A stretch of 64,000 nucleotides of DNA, taken from Roridomyces roridus (Eukaryota; Basidiomycota; Agaricomycetes; Agaricales; Mycenaceae). The notes beneath the pieces were generated by a model, which had not been told where the DNA came from, did no database searches, and worked only from the letters and a program-made list of their open reading frames with translations. The DNA is taken from NCBI GenBank assembly GCA_029378245.1, contig JARKIF010000037.1, forward strand, positions 372,001-436,000, read 5' to 3'. The translations under genes and the position numbers were made by a program. Every line of letters begins with the position of its first letter. Positions within the stretch are counted from its first letter, which is position 1. Below, one piece after another: positions 11,447-21,614 of this stretch.

Positions 11447-13868
11447 ATGGACGAATCGAAAACGGTCGACGACTTGGCGTACTTGGCCAAATATCTCAAC
11501 GAGTCGCGCACACGGATTGACAGTCTCGAGAAGGAGCTCGAGGAGCTGGTGCGTCTACTACATCCTCTGTCTTTTTCCGCGGCGCTGAAACTCTGCACCT
11601 CCTCAGCGCAACAGCTCCCAGTCAGTGGAAATCAAGAAGGAAGAAGAGCAAGAGGAACTAATACGAGGCTTGAAGGCGGAGCGTAAGGCAGAGGTGCAGG
11701 AGCTGAAAGAGGAGATCGCCGTCCTGCGACGGAAGAATTCGAGTTTGGAGACGGCACTCAAAGTCAAGAGGGAGCACGTTGTGCGTCTTCATTCACTCTT
11801 CTTCCAACCTCAACATCGACGAAGTATTGTCCTTTCAGGACGAAGAGGCCATTTCTCTGGACGCTGCATGCACTGCGAAGGAGGCCCTCGAAAACGTACG
11901 TCGCCTCTTGTCGGCCGGGATGAACGCTGTGATGGTTCACAGAAATGCACGGCATTGGAGGCCCGTGTCAAGGAGAGTAAAGAGCTCGCGGCGCAGGCGA
12001 TCCGAGAAGTGTGTCACTTCATACATTCTTTGACAAACTGACATATACATGCAGAAAATCGACGTCGAAAAGGTATCCGTTCGGCGTGGGGTTTCTCGTG
12101 CCGAATAACAGTTTTCAAAGACGCTAGACGCGAGTCGCACCGACTGCCAGGCCGCCAAAAGGAGAGCGAGCGAGTTGCAGCGCGTAAGTCATCAACGTTC
12201 ACGATTAATCATCTCTTTCCCTTCTCATCATTTCTTCTGGATATGTAGCTTGCGGACAAGCTCCGCGCCGCCGAGTCGGATAGTGCGGCTGCTCACGAGC
12301 AAGCTATCTCGGAGTGGACTTCGAAGTACGAGGCCCTCAAGGGGAAGAAGAAAGAGTACCGTGTGGTGAGGTGGAAGTTCTTGCGACTCGACGGTGGCTG
12401 AGTTGCGGTTAACATAGCAGTTGAAGGAGCTGCAAGCGGAACACGAAAAGAAGACTGAGGAGCTCAAGCGGGTTCGTCATTCACTCCGTCCGACCTTCAA
12501 GTTGAATATCGTCTTCAGATGATGCGAGAGTTGAGCGACGCCGTGGAGAAGTTGCAGAAGGAGGCCGAGGTGGTGAGCACGAGTTTAGATCGTCCACATT
12601 GGTCCGATCCAACGAATTGAACTTACTAGATGGGCACGGAACGCGACGAACTCAAGGAGGTCAGTCGGTGATCCTCGTGAGATTCTCCACCTTACCATTC
12701 CGCAGAGGTGTGACGAACTGGTTGGGGAGGTTGGAGACTTGCGAGCGGATCTCCAGGCGGTGAGCCCTGGATATATCTTCTCCAATATTCGCAAAATGAA
12801 CCCGAATCCACCAGTCGCGTACTAAATATGAGAAGAAGAAACAGGTTCGATCCCAATCCCTATTTTCATTCCGCTTTCTCAAAATTGGACGCAGAAAATT
12901 GCTGAGTTGAAGGCGAGGATCGAGGAGCTGGAGAAAGGTGAATCGGAGGAGGAGGGCGAGTCGGAAGAAGAAGCTGTAGGGCAGGAAGACCTGATGGCAG
13001 TCGAAAAGCAGAAGGTATGCATCCTCGGATTATCTGGGCATTGTCACGGATCACATTATTCTTCAGATTGCAAAAGCGAAGGAGGCTTACCGAGAGTACA
13101 TATTCTCGCTCCCCTCGGGGACAGTGCACCGCCCGAACTTTGCGCAACTAAAACCAGTGGCTTCCAAGAGCGAAAATCTGTATGCGTATCTCGCCAAGGC
13201 ATGTTCTTCACGTTGGCTCAGACATCAAATTAAACATAGTTTTTCAATCAGATTCCCGGCGTCAAGACGTCTGTATTTGCAAACGCCATCATACGCAAGC
13301 TGACAGTATTCCTCCCAGTTCTCTCAACCATACTTTATACCTTCCCGGTCGCACGATTCCCCTGAACAAAAGTAGAAGCCATATACTCGCCTTCGGACCG
13401 ACTCATCGATATGTAACCTCGGAGAAGTGGGTGGAAGGCTCCGATCTCAGTGCCTTTGACGGTTCCACCCGAGAACTTTTCCTCGACTATAACGACGTCG
13501 TCATTTATGTGGGTACATTCGAATGCCACCGGCTCAATCACGTTTTCCCGGGGGGCACCATTCCCGCAGCAGAAATCGTAAGCTCATTTCTATCGAGAGC
13601 TCGCGCGGCTGACCCACTGCAGTCTCCCATTGAAGTTGCCGACGCAGCGTTTGGAATACCCCGGCCCACGGGATGGGCTGATATTGTTCGAAAACGTTTT
13701 CCGTTGGGAATCATACCGGTGGAAGCGACGGCTTTGAAGCTCGTGGGATTCAATTCACGACTTTACGAGACGCTGCACGCACTATGCCCTCAGCTCAAAA
13801 AGCGCAAGGCTGAGGAGGACGGAGGTGGGCGTGACGCAGCGAGCGCGAAATCTCGCAAGTTGAACTGA
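11447..13868 (+). CDS. Coiled-coil gene A with C-terminal DUF6697-like domain
   Basis: About 15 short exons separated by introns of about 50 bp. Exon 1 (11447-11548) encodes 34 residues, MDESKTVDDLAYLAKYL then LEKELEEL. The following exons (RNSSQSVEIKKEEEQ, ALKVKREHV, KCTALEARVKESKEL, the 6-residue exon KIDVEK, and others) are heptad-rich and predict a long coiled coil. An acidic stretch (GESEEEGESEEE) separates it from the C-terminal domain, which begins AKEAYREYIFSLPSG and contains LYLPGRTIPL, WVEGSDLSAFDGSTRE, IYVGTFECHRLNHVFPGGT and PVEATALKLVGFNSRLYETL. From memory this resembles DUF6697, known mainly in Agaricomycetes, with no known function. The tail KKRKAEEDGG...KSRKLN looks like a bipartite nuclear signal. 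Genes B and C share exon order and sequence. Apparently intact. Confidence 0.78.
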
Positions 13869-14288
13869 GGTCCGCGGACTGGGACTGAATCCGCAGGACA
13901 GTTGAAATAATTACTGATCTAGAATATTTGTGACGAGAGGACACCCTGTAATGCGTATAAGCCCAGGAATTGGTTAATTCACTGCGAATCAAAGCAAGGT
14001 CGTGCGGAGCAAGCGACGGTCGTCCACCAATCCTCATTCCTGCCGCCTGATTCCGATCCGACTCTGTGGGCAGAATATCGAAAACGCCTGGATCGGCGCC
14101 GTGGTTGCTGCTCATACTTATGCATATGTGGGATCACTGGAGTTGCGGCCTGTCCCAACCGCCGACCCTGGGCCGTGCTTATACCTGGCCGCATCACTTC
14201 GGCATATCACGGCAATGCGAGATGTCATCAAGTATGGTCGAGTTTGGTTTCACGTAACGCGCTTTTGCTTCTAACGGTCATCTCAACA
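13869..14288. other. Spacer between coiled-coil genes A and B
   Basis: No gene is supported. The 5' part matches the 3' flank of gene B (GTCCGCGGACTGGGACTGAA against GACCGCGGACTGGGCGCAAT). The 3' part ends in the family leader, with TGGTCGAGTTTGG at about 14234 and CATCTCAACA just before the ATG. Confidence 0.4.
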
Positions 14289-17200
14289 ATGGACTCGGAG
14301 GAGTCGGAGGTCGTGGACGACCTCACGTACCTCGCTCAACACCTCACGTCGTCACGGGCTCGGATCGAGAACCTGGAGAAGGAGCTGGAAGAACTCGTGC
14401 GTATCCTAGGTGCATCCTCACTTTTTTCACAACGCTAAAACCTTGCATCCAGCGCACCAAATGCCAGTCTATAGAGATAAAGAAGGAGGAACAGGTCGAG
14501 GAGCAGATGCGTGGTGTGAGGGCGGAGAGCAAGGCCCAGACAAAGGGCCTCAAAGAGCAGAACACCCTCCTGTGGCAGTGGAGTTCGGCGTTGGAGGGTG
14601 CGCTCAAGGTTAAAAAGGAGAACGCGGTGCGTCTTTATCTCTATTACTCCGAGGATTATGGAGGCCATTCGTCTCAGGAAGAAGAGGTCAGCGCTTTGGA
14701 AGCTGAGCGCACGCTGAGGGCGACTCTCGAGACCGTACGTCCGCTTTGCCTGCTGAGATGGACTCTTTCATCGTTCGCAGAAATACCAAGCTCTTGAGAC
14801 ACGCGTGAAGGAAAGGACAGAACTTGCCGCGAAGGCGTTGCGAGAAGTGCGTCGCGTTGTCGTTTTTGTTGAATTATCCGCGGACTTACGTATTCGGGCA
14901 GAAAGTCGACGTAGAGAAGGTGTGTCTCCGACTTTGGACTCCTCGTCGTGCCTAACCCGTCGTTTCCAAGGCGTTAGATGCCATGCGCACCGACTTCCAG
15001 GACGCCAACAGAAGGGCGGGCGAGCTGCAGCGCGTGAGTCAATCCTCTCCCCTCTCCTCCTACCCCTCATTGTCGTCCGAGTAGATCGCGGACAAGCTGA
15101 GCGTAGCCCAATCCGCCAGTGCGGCTGCTACTGAGAAAGCCATCGCGGATTGGCGTTCCAAGTACGAGGTTCTTAGGGTTAAGAACAACGAGCAGAGAGC
15201 GGTGAGTCGGAAATTCTCGCTATTCAATGGGCGCTTATTGTCATTTATGTAGCAATTGCAAGGGATCGAAGCGGCACACGAGACGAAGACCCAGGAGCTC
15301 AAGAAGGTTCGTTATGCCCTCCGTCTGCCCTGAACGTTCGTTGAATGCCTCTTCAAGACGATCCGCCAGCTCGTTGAGGGGGCGGTGACGTCGCAGATAA
15401 CTCTCCAGGCGGTGAGTTCGTATTTCATGTGTTCCAGTCCAACGAATCAATTGACTAGCTCGGTGCTGAACGCGACGGCCTGAACACGGTCAGTTAGCAG
15501 CTTGCGGGTGTCCTCCTCCTTATCGTTCGATACAGAAATGCGCCGAACTAGCCACGCAGGTTCGGACGGTGTGGGAGGAAGCTAGGCACGTGAGTATATG
15601 AGATATCGTTGTTCGCCCTGACGAATATTCACACTGACCTCGCCAGGTGGGTGCAACACGAGATGAACTCCGCCGGGTAAGTCGATCTCCCGTGGTATAA
15701 TTTGTTCTGGCTCTCACCGTTCAATGCAGGAGTACGATAGGAAATCCGACGAGGCCGACAAGTGGCAAAAAGCTGCAGAGACGGTACGTACCGGCCTTGA
15801 TCATTTCCTTCCCGATTCGACCCAGGTATGTAGAAACATATCGAGTGGCTCGAGCTCGGTCAGGTTGGTTGGTCAATCGTTCCTCGAATTCCTTGTTCTC
15901 ATAATTCCCCGCAGAGATGCGTACAACTGGGGTCCACAGTCAAAGCGCTGGAAGCACGTCGACCGGATGACCGTGGAGCACTCGAGCTCTCCCAGGTATG
16001 TTCTTACTCTGTGCAATATCCTGTTCCCATAATTCGACAGCAGCGATGTATGTACCTGGAGGATAGAATCCAGCAGCTGGAGGCACGTCGAGCGGATGAG
16101 GCTGGATCGCTCCAGGTCGCTCAGGTGTGTCCGTCTTTACTCTATACAATTTTCTGTACTGATGATTCGACAGCAGCGATGCGTACAACTGGAGTCCAGA
16201 ATTAGGGAGCTGGAGGAGAGGAGAGCGGATGACGCTGGATCGCTCCAGCTCGCCCAAGTGTGTTCCTACTCTGTCCAATTTTGAATTCCTGTTCTCATGA
16301 TTCAACAGCAGCGATGCGTCCAACGCGAGTCAAAAATTAAAGAATTGGAAGGAAGGAGAGCGTCTGACGGTGCATCGCTCAAACTCGCCCAGGTGTGTTC
16401 GTAGTTCGCCCAATTTCCTGATCTCGTAATTTCATAGCACCGATGCATACAACTCGAGGCGAAAATCAAAGAGCTGGAGGGAAGGAGACCGGAGGACGGT
16501 GGGTCGGATGACGAAGACGAGACGGGGGACGATGCGATGGAACTCGAGAGGAAGAAGGTGTGTCGATCTATATCCTGCTCGGCCTACTCAGGGCTCGCAT
16601 TCCGCTTTAGCTTGCAGACGCGCAGGATGCGTACGCCAAGTTTATGCTGGGACTTCCCACTGCTCGAGTGAATCGTCCAGACGGCAAACTGAAACCGGTG
16701 GCTTCCGAGACGGATAACTTGCATGCTTATCTTGCCCAAGTATGTTGTTTGTGTCTCGTTGAAATTCCAAAGTTAATATCCGATTAGATTCCCGGCTCCA
16801 AAAGGTGTGTTCTTTAAATAAAGACTGGGCATACGATCCACATTCTTGCTAGTTGGCTGGACCACATCTTATACCTCCCGGGTCGCACAATGTCCTTGAA
16901 CGACGGACGACACATACTTGCCTTTGCGCCTACACATCGGCATCACCCGACGCGTCAGTGGATAGAGGGCTCGGACCTCGTCGCCTATGACGGCTCGACG
17001 CGGGAAGTTTTCGTTGACGAGAACGGTTTTGTCTTTTACGCAGGCACGTATCAGTGCCATCGACTGAACAACGTCTACCCGGGGGGTACAATACCCCCTT
17101 CAACAATCGTGCGTTCGTCTTGCTGTTCTTTGTTCGACTGGCTCACGAGGGTTTACATTGCAGTCCGTGAAGGAGATCACTGACGCCATTTTTGGCGCCA

Positions 17201-17463
17201 TCCGACCCTCAGGGTGGTCTGGTATACTCCACCGACAGTTTCCCTCTGGCCCGATTCGCGTGGAGGCTACGGGCTTGAATCTCGTTGGGTTTAATGGCCC
17301 TCTCTACAACACCTTGCGGACTCAGTTCACGGAACTCAAGAACGCAAGGCTGCGAACGATGGGCTCGGGATCAATGGAGACGCACCGATTTTCAAAGTTC
17401 GCAAGGTTAATAATTCTGGACCGCGGACTGGGCGCAATTCCGCAGGACAATAGAGACGCATAG
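14289..17463 (+). CDS. Coiled-coil gene B with amplified exons and DUF6697-like domain
   Basis: It starts MDSEESEVVDDLTYLAQHL and follows the exon order of gene A (RTKCQSIEIKKEEQ, ALKVKKENA, KYQALETRVKER and so on). It then departs: exons at 15915-15995, 16044-16124, 16177-16257 and 16312-16392 are four 81-nt phase-0 copies of one exon (RCVQLES.I.ELE.RRADD), and 16438-16557 is a fifth, extended acidic copy. The C-terminal domain (LADAQDAYAKFMLGLP, LYLPGRTMSL, WIEGSDLVAYDGSTREVF, FYAGTYQCHRLNNVYPGGT, VEATGLNLVGFNGPLYNTL) is complete. A one-base deletion near 17339-17345, relative to genes A and C, shifts the tail. The nuclear-signal-like KKRKA...RKVN is lost and the frame runs to a TAG at 17461-17463. 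The domain itself stays in frame, so a product is possible without the basic tail. Function unknown. Confidence 0.72.
15915..16557 (+). repeat. Tandem array of five exon-intron units in gene B
   Basis: The unit is about 129-135 bp: an 81-nt exon plus a 48-54 bp intron. Unit exons start at 15915, 16044, 16177, 16312 and 16438. Each encodes 27 residues beginning (Q)RC or HRC, with LE and RR at fixed positions; the fifth extends into the next acidic segment. All junctions are phase 0, so copies can be gained or lost without changing frame. Confidence 0.88.
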
Positions 17464-18465
17464 TATTTTTTTGATTAGTAGTAGCATATTATATATATCA
17501 ATTGTAGTGAAACAGGTTTGCAGATATGGAATGGTGGACAGACTGCGGTGGGAGCGCAGCTGGCTGACCTAATATAGAATAATATGTGGACACCCCAGAA
17601 ATCCTCAGATGCGCGGTGGTCGGTGGAGCTCGTTGGATGGTAAAAAAAGCTGGTGTGATGGGATTCCCGTCCTACTGAACTATTCCGATCATTCAACACT
17701 CCTGCCTTTCGTGATGAACGTCGAAAAGCGCAAACATAGGGTGACACGCTCGCGGCAACGACATGACTCAGGCCTCATGGCTGACGATACGCCTAAAACC
17801 ATTGAAAAATGCTTGACATGGGGCAGCCTAAGGTATTCTATGCAAGTCTATTGCGGGCATGAACGGAAATGCGCCAGTGTCGCGACTAGGAACAGTGGAG
17901 TGGGAATCAATAAAATCAAAAACCCAAAGATGGCCACACAGAAGGCTTCCTAGCACCGCCAGAGTTGCGCCCGTTATGCGTGTTTGAATTGCACACTTTC
18001 AACCGAAAGAGTTGGATGCATTGAACCTTTCAACCTTGGTACGTAGAACGATGGAATGCATTCAGTACAGTGCCGACAGATGGGCCGAGGAGTCAGGACT
18101 TGCGAGCAGATCCAGCACCAATCAAACCCCCTAAACGGCAGCAGGGAGCCTTCAAGGCAGGCGATGCCGAAAATAAGTACGATTCCGGTCCAATTCCGGT
18201 TAACTCCGGTCGCCGACGGCGCACAAAGTTGAGGTCCGCGAGGGCCCCGGGATACTAGGGGATACTTGCAGTAATTCAGATGCGCAACTTCACGGGCTCG
18301 GGAAAAGTCAGGATCAGGTAAATACAATTCCAAATCAATCAGCGGGTTACCTCGTGAGTTGTGACATACTGATGCCCCAATGTTGAACCAAGCCGTGCAA
18401 AACCCGCGCCACCACTGACAACACTTTTTATACGGTGGAGTCATGGGCCGGATCCCTACCCTACT
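17464..18465. other. Intergenic region between gene B and carboxylesterase
   Basis: About 1 kb with no supported gene. A long minus-strand frame (17974-18609) overlaps the esterase signal-peptide exon and has no domain. TTTTTATACGG at 18426-18436, about 35 bases before the esterase ATG, is a possible TATA box. No repeat was recognised. Confidence 0.45.
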
Positions 18466-20876
18466 ATGCGTCTCCCACTGGTCTTGAGCGGCTCTCTCTC
18501 TCTGCTGCTTTGCGCCTCTGCAACGCCCATTGTCTCCTTGCCATACGGCACCTTCCAAGGTTTCAACACCGGAAATTTGACGGCGTTTCTCGGTGTCCCC
18601 TTCGCGCAAGCGTATGTGGATAAGAACCCTGCCTTTCTACATCTCAGACCATCCCTTTCAGTGGACGGTTCGAAGTCCCCCGCGCCCCTGGCATCCTCCA
18701 CGGTGTGCAGAATGCGACCAACTTTGGCCCTTCGTGTCCGCAGCAAAAGTTTAGCGCTGCAGTTGCGAAGATCCCCGCTCTTGGTAATGGCGCAGTACTG
18801 CCGAATACCCCCGTCGTGATCGGCGAGGATTGTTAGTATGATTCTTCGTTTCTTGTCTCCTGATCTCACACTCCTAGGCTTGACGCTGGATGTGTACAAA
18901 CCTGCGACGGCCAATGCCAAATCGAAGCTTCCTGTCTTGGTCGTGCGTTGATCGACTGTTCGAGTTTCGTCCATTCATCACTCATCCCTTGACAGTGGGT
19001 CTACGGAGGCGGATTCGACGTGGGCAACTCTCGCGCTACCAATTTAAACCCAGTAGTCGAACGATCAATATCCACGGGCTTCCCGGTCTTGGTCGTAGCC
19101 ATAAACTACCGTGTTACGGGTAATGATTTCTCTTATGAGTCGAGGTCACTCGTTGAATGTTTTTCAGCGTTCGGGTTTTTAGCGGGAAAAGAGGTGGCTG
19201 CTGCGGGTGTCACCAATCTGGGTACACGCGATCGTACGTGCATTCTTTTTTCATGTGTCGACAGTTGTTGACACTTTGATTAGAGATATTCGCTTTACAA
19301 TGGGTGCAAAAGAACATCGCCGCCTTTGGAGGTGATCCCACTCGTGTGGTGCTGTACGGAATCTCGCATGTTACGACTGCATCTGCTGACCAAGGGTAAA
19401 GAGGTGGTGTCAGTGCTGGGGCGATATCGACCGCATTTCTGCTTCTGGACAACAAGCATGCATCGAATAAATTGTTCCATGGGGCTTTCATGGTAAGTAC
19501 TACTAAGCGGCATATCTGCGGTTTCGCTGGATGACGGTTCATTCAACAGGAAGCGGGCTCACCCGCCACTGCGCCCTCCGTCGCGGACGGTCAAGCCGAC
19601 TTTGACGGTCTGGTCACTGCAAACAATTGTTCTCATGTCCATGATACCCTCGACTGCCTTCGTCAAGTACCATTGGCCTCACTCATGGCGACCATCAATA
19701 ACACTCCCGATTTGTTTTCTTTCAAAACTCTGGATCTCGTCTGGCGCCCGAGGGTCGACGGGGATGTGGTCGTTCAGGACCCACTGATTTCGGTTCAGAA
19801 AGGGTTGTATAGCAAGGTGAGTGAATCGTTGCAGCTCGGTACTGCTGAGCTGATCTCGGTAGATGCCGTTCATGACTGGGGATTCGGACGATGAGGGGTC
19901 GTGAGTAGTTTGAATATTCTCAGCTCAACGCAATCTCACACCCTTGCAGTATATTCACCCCAGCCCTGACGAACCTCACGTATGTTTGAATGTTTTCCTC
20001 ACAAACACCTTCTCAGATCTATGCAGGACCGACGCTGATTTCCTGAACTACGTGCATTCCAAGTTAGTTCTTCCGAAAATTGCTGAGCGTAGAAAAGACT
20101 CACGTGGCTTAGCTTCCTGCCCGCCGCGACCAAGGATCAGATAGCCCAAGTTGGACGCTTATACCCTGCTGACCCCGCACAAGTCGGTCTTTGGTGCTCC
20201 CTTTTTGGCTGAAAACTTACCATACATCAAGGGCTCTCCTTTTGGCACTGGGACCGCAGACCAACTGACGTGCGGCTCCCATCCATTTCTCCTTTACAAT
20301 CTGACAGTGACGATCCTTTAGACCCCAATCCAAACGCCTCGCCGCATTCCTAGGCGATTTGACATTCATAGGACCCCGGAGATCATTCCTCGAACACGCG
20401 TCTTCTAGGCAGAATACTTGGAGCTGGTGTACGATGATGCCTTTCTGCGCTTCACCGAAAAAGCACTTACATGCATTCTGCCAGTGAACAAACAATTCAA
20501 AAACACTTCCGAGTTCGGGTCTTTCCACACCAGCGACGAAGTGATCTGGTTCCTGACTGGTCCGAACCCTGATTTCACGGCTCTGGATGCTCTCGGTGAG
20601 CAAGCTAAGAATCCTTTCGTTTCTCTACACTCACATATTATAGTGAACTTCATCAACACTCTTGACCCGAACAAGCACGCCGGACGCTCCAGTTCTAGCC
20701 ACTCTGCCGCTTCCAATTCGAAGATTTTCTGGCCCAAGTGGAACGAAGCATCATGGATGGGTCGGACCTCCCTTCTAACGTTCAGCGATCCAAACGTCGT
20801 CAATGTGACCGCCGAAAATTTCAGGGTTGAGGCTATGGCGTTTTTGAACCTACTGCTTTTCGCTGAGGCGAAGTAG
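18466..20876 (+). CDS. Secreted type B carboxylesterase/lipase
   Basis: Signal peptide MRLPLVLSGSLSLLLCASATP, then YGTFQGFNTGNLTAFLGVPF, the usual start of fungal type B carboxylesterases. Exons: 18466-18611, 18662-18831, 18878-18942, 18996-19119, 19168-19233, 19284-19365, 19414-19492, 19550-19816, 19863-19900, 19950-19979, 20027-20062 and several more; the first eight sum to 333 codons. Motifs: EDC..LDVYKP, oxyanion loop VYGGGFDVG, INYRVTAFGFLA, FGGDPTRVVLYG, GDSDDEG (acid), GSFHTSDEV (catalytic His) and a C-terminal WPKWNEASW...LTFSDPNVVNVTAENFR. The nucleophile elbow is split: with a 48-nt GC-AG intron at 19366-19413 it reads GISAG, while reading through hits a stop. Family members hydrolyse ester bonds outside the cell. 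The Glu of the usual GESAG is Ile here. The exon edges between about 20160 and 20420 are less sure. Confidence 0.82.
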
Positions 20877-21614
20877 GAAGAGTTGGCTCCTGGTAGTTGA
20901 AAGCGTAGAGTAGACGACTATCTATTATTCACCTTGGTTAAACATTTCCCTTGAACACTGGAGGCAGAGTTTCTGCTTCTCCCTACTCTGAGACGTATCT
21001 CGCGCACATTTCGAAGCCCCAAAGCCAAACTGATGGTATTTTCCAGTCAGTCAAGGTCACTGGAAAAAGCGGGAGAGCACGATGCCGTCGGTGAGCAGTG
21101 TGGCATGCAAGGGCTTGCGGTGTTGAGGTGCAGCAGTCATTCCCGGCGAGGGCGGAGAGTCGGCATCGCGGCGGATCGCGCTGACAGCACTCATCATCAC
21201 ACGACCTTCTTTGATTCGAGCTAATGCCGTTGGGATCTGAGTCGAGTATGGGCGAAAATCTCATTCAATGAACACTGGGAAGACACCAGCAAGGCTGCTC
21301 ATAGTATGGTTTTGAATTGACGGAGCAGAGATTGCAATTGAGGAGAGACCAAGGAGAGACGAATCGCTGGTGGAAGGTACGAGACGGGGGACAGTTTGCA
21401 GCTGCTGGTAAGTAGTCTTGAACAATTTGAGTTGATGGAACAGACATTGACGAAAGACCAGAAGCTAGTACGGGAGGCGGGAGTCAGGGACGGGCGGCGA
21501 CATGGTGGTCCGGAGAGAGAGAGCTGTCAACGATTTGATCCGTCATCAAATGTGGTCGAGTTTGGCCCGGGTTTGACGTGAACCAACTCAGGCTTCTCAC
21601 CGCCATCTCAACAA
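20877..21614. other. Intergenic region before coiled-coil gene C
   Basis: No gene supported. The last about 120 bases repeat the coiled-coil family leader (ACATGGTGGTCCGG near 21500, TGGTCGAGTTTGG near 21553, CATCTCAACAA before the ATG). Confidence 0.4.

Noticed and set aside
17974..18609. A 211-codon minus-strand open frame
   Set aside because: It overlaps the esterase signal-peptide exon in antisense, has no domain and has low-complexity composition unlike a protein.
18655..18662. Apparent frameshift at the start of esterase exon 2
   Set aside because: It vanishes if the acceptor is CCCTTTCAG (18661) instead of the earlier ATCTCAG; GC+T GGA CGG then continues the family sequence.
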